A stretch of 64,000 nt of DNA from Coriobacteriia bacterium (lineage in GTDB: Bacteria > Actinomycetota > Coriobacteriia > Coriobacteriales > UMGS124), in contig JAGZEG010000003.1 of assembly GCA_018368455.1 (NCBI GenBank), positions 1-64,000 on the forward strand, given 5' to 3'. Position 1 is the stretch's first letter. Each line of letters starts with the position of its first letter. Position numbers and translations under genes: made by a program. Positions 60,511 through 64,000 of this stretch are shown here, piece after piece. Under the pieces are notes generated by a model. The model had not been told where the DNA came from. It worked only from the letters and a program-made list of their open reading frames with translations, and did no database searches.

Positions 60511-63027
60511 ATGGCCATCGACATCGACTCGCTCAATCCTGCCCAGCGTCAGGCCGTCGTCACGACGGAGGGCCCGCTGCTGGTGCTTGCGGGCGCTGGC
60601 TCGGGAAAGACGCGCGTGCTCACGTACCGCATCGGACACATGATCGAGGACCTCGGCGTCGCGCCCTGGCAGATCCTCGCCATCACGTTCACGAACAAGG
60701 CGGCAAAGGAGATGCGCGAGCGTCTCGATAAGCTTCTGGGCGGCCGCTCGACGCGCGGCATGTGGGTCTGCACGTTCCACGCCATGTGCGTGCGCATGCT
60801 GCGCATCGACGGACAGCGCCTCGGCTACACTGACAACTTCACGATCTATGACGACGACGACTCGAACCGCCTCGTCAAAGACATCCTCAACGGCATGAAC
60901 GTCGACATCAAGCGCTTTCCGGTCAACATGGTGCGCTCGCGCATCTCCTCGGCGAAAAACGAGCTCATGGATCCCGACGAGATGCTTGCCAGTGCGCGCA
61001 CGCCTCCGGGGGAGATCGCGGCCAAGGTCTACGCCGAGCTGCAGACGCGCCTGAAGCGCTCAAACGCCATGGACTTCGACGACCTGCTCGTCAACGCCTA
61101 CACGCTGCTCTCGACCTGCCCCGACGTGCTCAACGGCTACCAGGAGCGCTTCCGCTACATCTCCGTCGACGAGTATCAGGACACGAACGGCGCCCAGTAC
61201 CAGATCTGCAAGCTGCTCGCCGCCAAGTACCGCAACCTCATGGTCGTGGGCGACGACGACCAGTCCATCTACTCGTGGCGCGGCGCCGACATCCGCAACA
61301 TCCTCGACTTCGAGCAGGACTATCCCGAGGCCAAGTCCGTGAAGCTCGAGCAGAACTACCGCTCGACGGGGCACATTCTCGACGCGGCAAACGCCGTGGT
61401 TGCGCACAACACGGAGCGCAAGGCCAAGCGCCTGTTCACCGACGAGGGCGACGGCGAGAAGATCAAGCTCTACCAAGCGTCCGACGAGCGCGACGAGGGC
61501 CGCTGGATCGGCTCTGAGATCGCGAAGCTGCGCGATCGCGGCGTCGACTACTCGGACATGGCGCTGTTCTACCGCACGAACGCCCAGTCGCGCGTGCTCG
61601 AAGACATGCTGCTGCGCGCCGGTATCCCGTACACGATCGTCGGCGGCACGCGCTTCTTCGATCGCGCCGAGATTCGCGACCTCACGGCCTACCTCAAGCT
61701 CGTCGTGAACCCCAACGACGACGTGTCGGCCCGCCGCGTCATCAACAAGCCGGCACGCTCCATCGGCGCCACGACGCAGGACCGCATCGCGGCGCTCGCG
61801 GCTCGGCAGGGCATCTCGTTTTTCGAGGCGGCGGGGCGGGCCATTGTCGACGAACCCACGCTGTCGAGCCGCACGCGCAACGGTCTCGTACGCTTCATCC
61901 AGGTCATCAACGACGCGGCGGCCTACGAAGGCAATCTGCGCGACGTCGTCGAGATGATCGCCGACAAGGCGGGCCTCATCTCGGCGCTCAAGGCCGAGGG
62001 CACGCCTGAGGCCGAGGAGCGCGTCGGCAACATCCGCGAGTTCTTTGGCGTCGTGCAGGACTATGTGGAGCAGCACGACGTGGAGAGCGACCTGCTGTCC
62101 AACGCCGAGGTACAGGCGGAGGCGTCGGGCGCGGACGGGACGCAGGCGGGTCTGTTCGACGATTCGGACGGCGCAGGCGAGCCGGCTCAGGCCCAGGCGG
62201 GCGACCTTTCGCTGGCCGGTTTCATGGAGTGGCTCGCGCTGCGAACCGACCTGGACGCGGCAGGCGAGGGCGGCTCCACCGTCACGCTCATGACGGTGCA
62301 CTCGGCCAAGGGCCTCGAGTTCAACACCGTGTTCGTGGCCGGCATGGAGGAGACGATCTTCCCTCACACCTCGTTCAAGCGTGAGGACGATAACCTCGAG
62401 GAGGAGCGCCGCCTCGCCTATGTTGCCATCACCCGTGCCCGCCGACGGCTGTTCCTGACGTATGCGGCGACGCGTCACCTCTACGGCGAGGCCGTCGCAA
62501 ACCCGCGCTCGCGCTTCATCGACGAGATCCCGGCGGGGCACCTCGAGACGGTCGGCGTGGGCTCGTCGGGCTTCCTCGGCACGGGCTGGGAGAAGCGCGG
62601 CGATCGCCACGGGACGTTCGGCAGCGGACGTGGTTCCGACATGTACGGCGGCCGCGTGTTCGGCAGCGCGACGCGCTCGAGCGGCGGGTCGAGCTCCGGG
62701 CGCTCGGGCGGCATGTCGTTTGCGTCTCTTGGCAGCTCGGGGCGCGGCATGGGGTCGGGGCGGCCGTCTTCGGCGCGCTCGGGCGGGAGCTATGCCGACA
62801 GCTCGCGCGCTGCGGAGATGCCGGCGCCGACGGCGGCGGCCGCGAGCTTCGCGTCACAGGGGACGTCGGAGAGCTTCGAGCGCGGCGACCGCGTGAGCCA
62901 CAAGGTGTTCGGGCCCGGCACGGTGCTGTCGGCAAAGGGCGACGCCGTCGAGATCAAGTTCGACAAGGGCGGCCAGACGAAGAAGCTGCTCAAGGGTTAC
63001 GCGCCGATTGTCAAAATCAAGGGCTAG
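60511..63027 (+). CDS. pcrA: UvrD/PcrA-type superfamily 1 DNA helicase
   Basis: The protein has 838 residues from ATG 60511, with AAAGGTG upstream. Motifs I (GAGSGKTRVLTYR), II (VDEYQDTN), III (VGDDDQSIYSWRGAD), V (MTVHSAKGLEFNTVF) and VI (AYVAITRARRRL) are all present. After about residue 700 comes a long Gly/Ser/Arg-rich region and a C-terminal tudor-like domain (DRVSHKVFGPGTVLSAKGDA) typical of PcrA in actinobacteria. It unwinds DNA in repair and at stalled forks. Confidence 0.95.
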   Translation: MAIDIDSLNPAQRQAVVTTEGPLLVLAGAGSGKTRVLTYRIGHMIEDLGVAPWQILAITFTNKAAKEMRERLDKLLGGRSTRGMWVCTFHAMCVRMLRIDGQRLGYTDNFTIYDDDDSNRLVKDILNGMNVDIKRFPVNMVRSRISSAKNELMDPDEMLASARTPPGEIAAKVYAELQTRLKRSNAMDFDDLLVNAYTLLSTCPDVLNGYQERFRYISVDEYQDTNGAQYQICKLLAAKYRNLMVVGDDDQSIYSWRGADIRNILDFEQDYPEAKSVKLEQNYRSTGHILDAANAVVAHNTERKAKRLFTDEGDGEKIKLYQASDERDEGRWIGSEIAKLRDRGVDYSDMALFYRTNAQSRVLEDMLLRAGIPYTIVGGTRFFDRAEIRDLTAYLKLVVNPNDDVSARRVINKPARSIGATTQDRIAALAARQGISFFEAAGRAIVDEPTLSSRTRNGLVRFIQVINDAAAYEGNLRDVVEMIADKAGLISALKAEGTPEAEERVGNIREFFGVVQDYVEQHDVESDLLSNAEVQAEASGADGTQAGLFDDSDGAGEPAQAQAGDLSLAGFMEWLALRTDLDAAGEGGSTVTLMTVHSAKGLEFNTVFVAGMEETIFPHTSFKREDDNLEEERRLAYVAITRARRRLFLTYAATRHLYGEAVANPRSRFIDEIPAGHLETVGVGSSGFLGTGWEKRGDRHGTFGSGRGSDMYGGRVFGSATRSSGGSSSGRSGGMSFASLGSSGRGMGSGRPSSARSGGSYADSSRAAEMPAPTAAAASFASQGTSESFERGDRVSHKVFGPGTVLSAKGDAVEIKFDKGGQTKKLLKGYAPIVKIKG

Positions 63028-63077
63028 ATTTTGACGGCGCGTGCCCCTCGCCGGCGCCCTTTGCCGGCCAGGCGCAA

Positions 63078-63106
63078 AGCCGATCGTCAAGATCCGGGGG
63101 TAGAGA
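63078..63106 (+). repeat. Degenerate copy of the last codons of the helicase gene
   Basis: A frame reading KPIVKIRG-stop (about 63078-63104) echoes the end of the helicase gene, APIVKIKG-stop, 78 bp upstream. The underlying DNA is also similar (GCCGATTGTCAAAATC against GCCGATCGTCAAGATC). A small tandem duplication of the gene end followed by drift would explain this. Confidence 0.5.
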
Positions 63107-63107
63107 A

Positions 63108-63151
63108 CCGCCCCCAGGGGATCGCCTTCGCTGGAGGTGCCCTGGGGGCGG
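63108..63151. terminator. Bidirectional terminator hairpin
   Basis: CCGCCCCCAGGG (63108-63119) pairs perfectly with CCCTGGGGGCGG (63140-63151). It separates the convergent helicase and dehydrogenase genes. There is no strong T-tract on either strand. Confidence 0.7.
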
Positions 63152-63157
63152 GCGCCC

Positions 63158-64000
63158 CTACTTGATCGTCTGGTGCGTGTGGGGCGGGAATCCGAGGGCC
63201 TCGGGGTTGGCCAGGCCGCTTGGCGCTTTGCCGTCGAGCAGGTAGTCAACGAGCTGGCGCAGCGCGATGCGCGGCTGTTCGGCGCGAGCTTCGACGGAGT
63301 ACCAGGCCGCGTGCGGCGTCGCCACGACGTTTTCCATGCTCAGCAGCGGGCTTGCCAGCGGGTCGAACCCCTGCTCGTGCTCGTGTTCGAGGCAGTCCAG
63401 CCCCGCGCCGCGAATCTGCCCTTCCCGCAGCGCCGTCGCCAGCGCCTCGTCGTCGACGAGCCCGCCGCGCGCGACGTTGATGAGAAACGCTGTCGGCTTC
63501 ATGGCGGCGAGTTCGGGCGCCCCGATGATGTGGCGTGTCTCGGGCAGTAGCGGGCAGTAGAGAGAGACGACGTCCGAGCGGCGGCAGAGCTCCTCAACGG
63601 TCGCCGCCTTCTCGCAGCCGAAGCTCCTGAGGTACTCGGCGCTCTTCGTGGGGGCGTACACGAGCACGTTCATGTCGAGCGCCTTGACCATGGGCAGCAC
63701 GCACTGCGCGATGTGCCCGAAGAACACCATGCCGAACGTCTGGCCGCAGGGACGGTTCGGTTCGTACAGGCCGCGCGTCGCCTTCTCGCCCAGGCGGTAG
63801 TGGCGATCGAGGTACGTCAGCTTCTTGTACAGGTCGAGCATGAGCGCGACGGAGTGCAGGCCAACGTCGTACGAGCACCAGTTCGGCGTGTTCGAGACGC
63901 CGATGCCGGCCCGCGTGAAGGCGTCGACGTCGATGCCGTCGATGCCGATGGACTGCCGGCAGGCGATGCGCAGGTCCTTCATCTCGGGCAGGCGCGCGTA
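63158..64000 (-). CDS. D-2-hydroxyacid dehydrogenase family protein, N-terminus outside the window
   Basis: The frame continues past ATG 63982 to the window edge (preceding residues YARLPE), so the first part lies outside and this is the C-terminal 280 residues. The NAD-binding region has GQTFGMVFFGHIAQ, where the usual GxGxxG is reduced to one Gly (FFGHIA). Catalytic Arg is in INVARGGLVDDEAL, a Glu in GLDCLEHE and a His in ATPHAAWYS. It should interconvert a 2-oxoacid and a D-2-hydroxyacid, but the poor nucleotide motif makes activity uncertain. Confidence 0.85.
   Translation of the reverse strand, partial: YARLPEMKDLRIACRQSIGIDGIDVDAFTRAGIGVSNTPNWCSYDVGLHSVALMLDLYKKLTYLDRHYRLGEKATRGLYEPNRPCGQTFGMVFFGHIAQCVLPMVKALDMNVLVYAPTKSAEYLRSFGCEKAATVEELCRRSDVVSLYCPLLPETRHIIGAPELAAMKPTAFLINVARGGLVDDEALATALREGQIRGAGLDCLEHEHEQGFDPLASPLLSMENVVATPHAAWYSVEARAEQPRIALRQLVDYLLDGKAPSGLANPEALGFPPHTHQTIK

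Noticed and set aside
1..64000. CRISPR arrays, rRNA and tRNA genes
   Set aside because: No regularly spaced repeats and no recognisable rRNA or tRNA cloverleaf sequences were seen in the intergenic regions I read.

Overview
The window is high-GC, gene-dense bacterial DNA, most likely from an anaerobic actinobacterium of the class Coriobacteriia (Eggerthellaceae/Atopobiaceae-like). The main clues are a LuxR-type regulator with about 12 N-terminal membrane segments, CWB2 and BspA-like surface proteins, a type III glutamine synthetase, a Tat-exported selenocysteine formate dehydrogenase, and strong GC3 bias, which also produces many long antisense open frames. The genus cannot be fixed from the sequence alone. 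No rRNA, tRNA, CRISPR array, integrase or insertion sequence was recognised.

Layout. 1-3570 (minus): a large secreted CAP/PASTA/Ig-like surface protein running off the left edge. 3839-4480: a HigBA-type toxin-antitoxin pair. 4662-6401: membrane-LuxR regulator. 6756-21559 (plus): a co-directional cluster of about 15 kb that looks like one uptake-and-assembly locus. It holds two FepB-like solute-binding proteins, a leucine-rich-repeat/CWB2 wall protein, two FecCD permeases, a MoxR ATPase, a DUF58 protein, a TgpA/DUF4129-like membrane protein without a transglutaminase core, a FepC-like ATPase and a SurA-N-like secreted protein. 22040-36260 is mostly housekeeping: glnN, polA, a YgjP-type metallopeptidase, UspA, uppP, azlCD, ung, a MATE pump, a small membrane protein, and an HTH protein next to a Ser/Thr kinase.

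36399-40434 is a lower-GC, Firmicutes-looking redox island: a two-component system, a lipoprotein preceded by a hairpin that covers its ribosome binding site, a 45-residue CxxC mini-protein, a NapH-like polyferredoxin membrane protein and a TlpA-like lipoprotein. It is followed by a YhcH-family gene, a second HigBA-like pair with an overlong toxin frame, and an ABC-2 exporter (42100-44719).

44917-51365 (minus) is the respiratory formate dehydrogenase locus. fdhA is read through an in-frame UGA (selenocysteine 201) with a SECIS hairpin directly after it. fdhB (FeS subunit) and fdhC (cytochrome b subunit) follow, ending at a strong terminator; fdhE lies beyond it as a separate unit. Upstream of fdhA is a strikingly AT-rich non-coding stretch of about 300 bp. 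The right end carries xpt and a flavin reductase, a FeoA-FeoB fusion, a type IV ABC-like membrane protein, a GntR-ABC module, a HicAB pair, a UvrD/PcrA helicase and the 3' part of a D-2-hydroxyacid dehydrogenase gene.

How the genes work together (inference): formate oxidation outside the membrane feeds the quinone pool, and FeoAB and the FecCD system supply iron or an iron-containing cofactor to these FeS- and haem-rich enzymes. The redox island probably handles thiol/disulfide or quinol-linked electron transfer at the cell surface.
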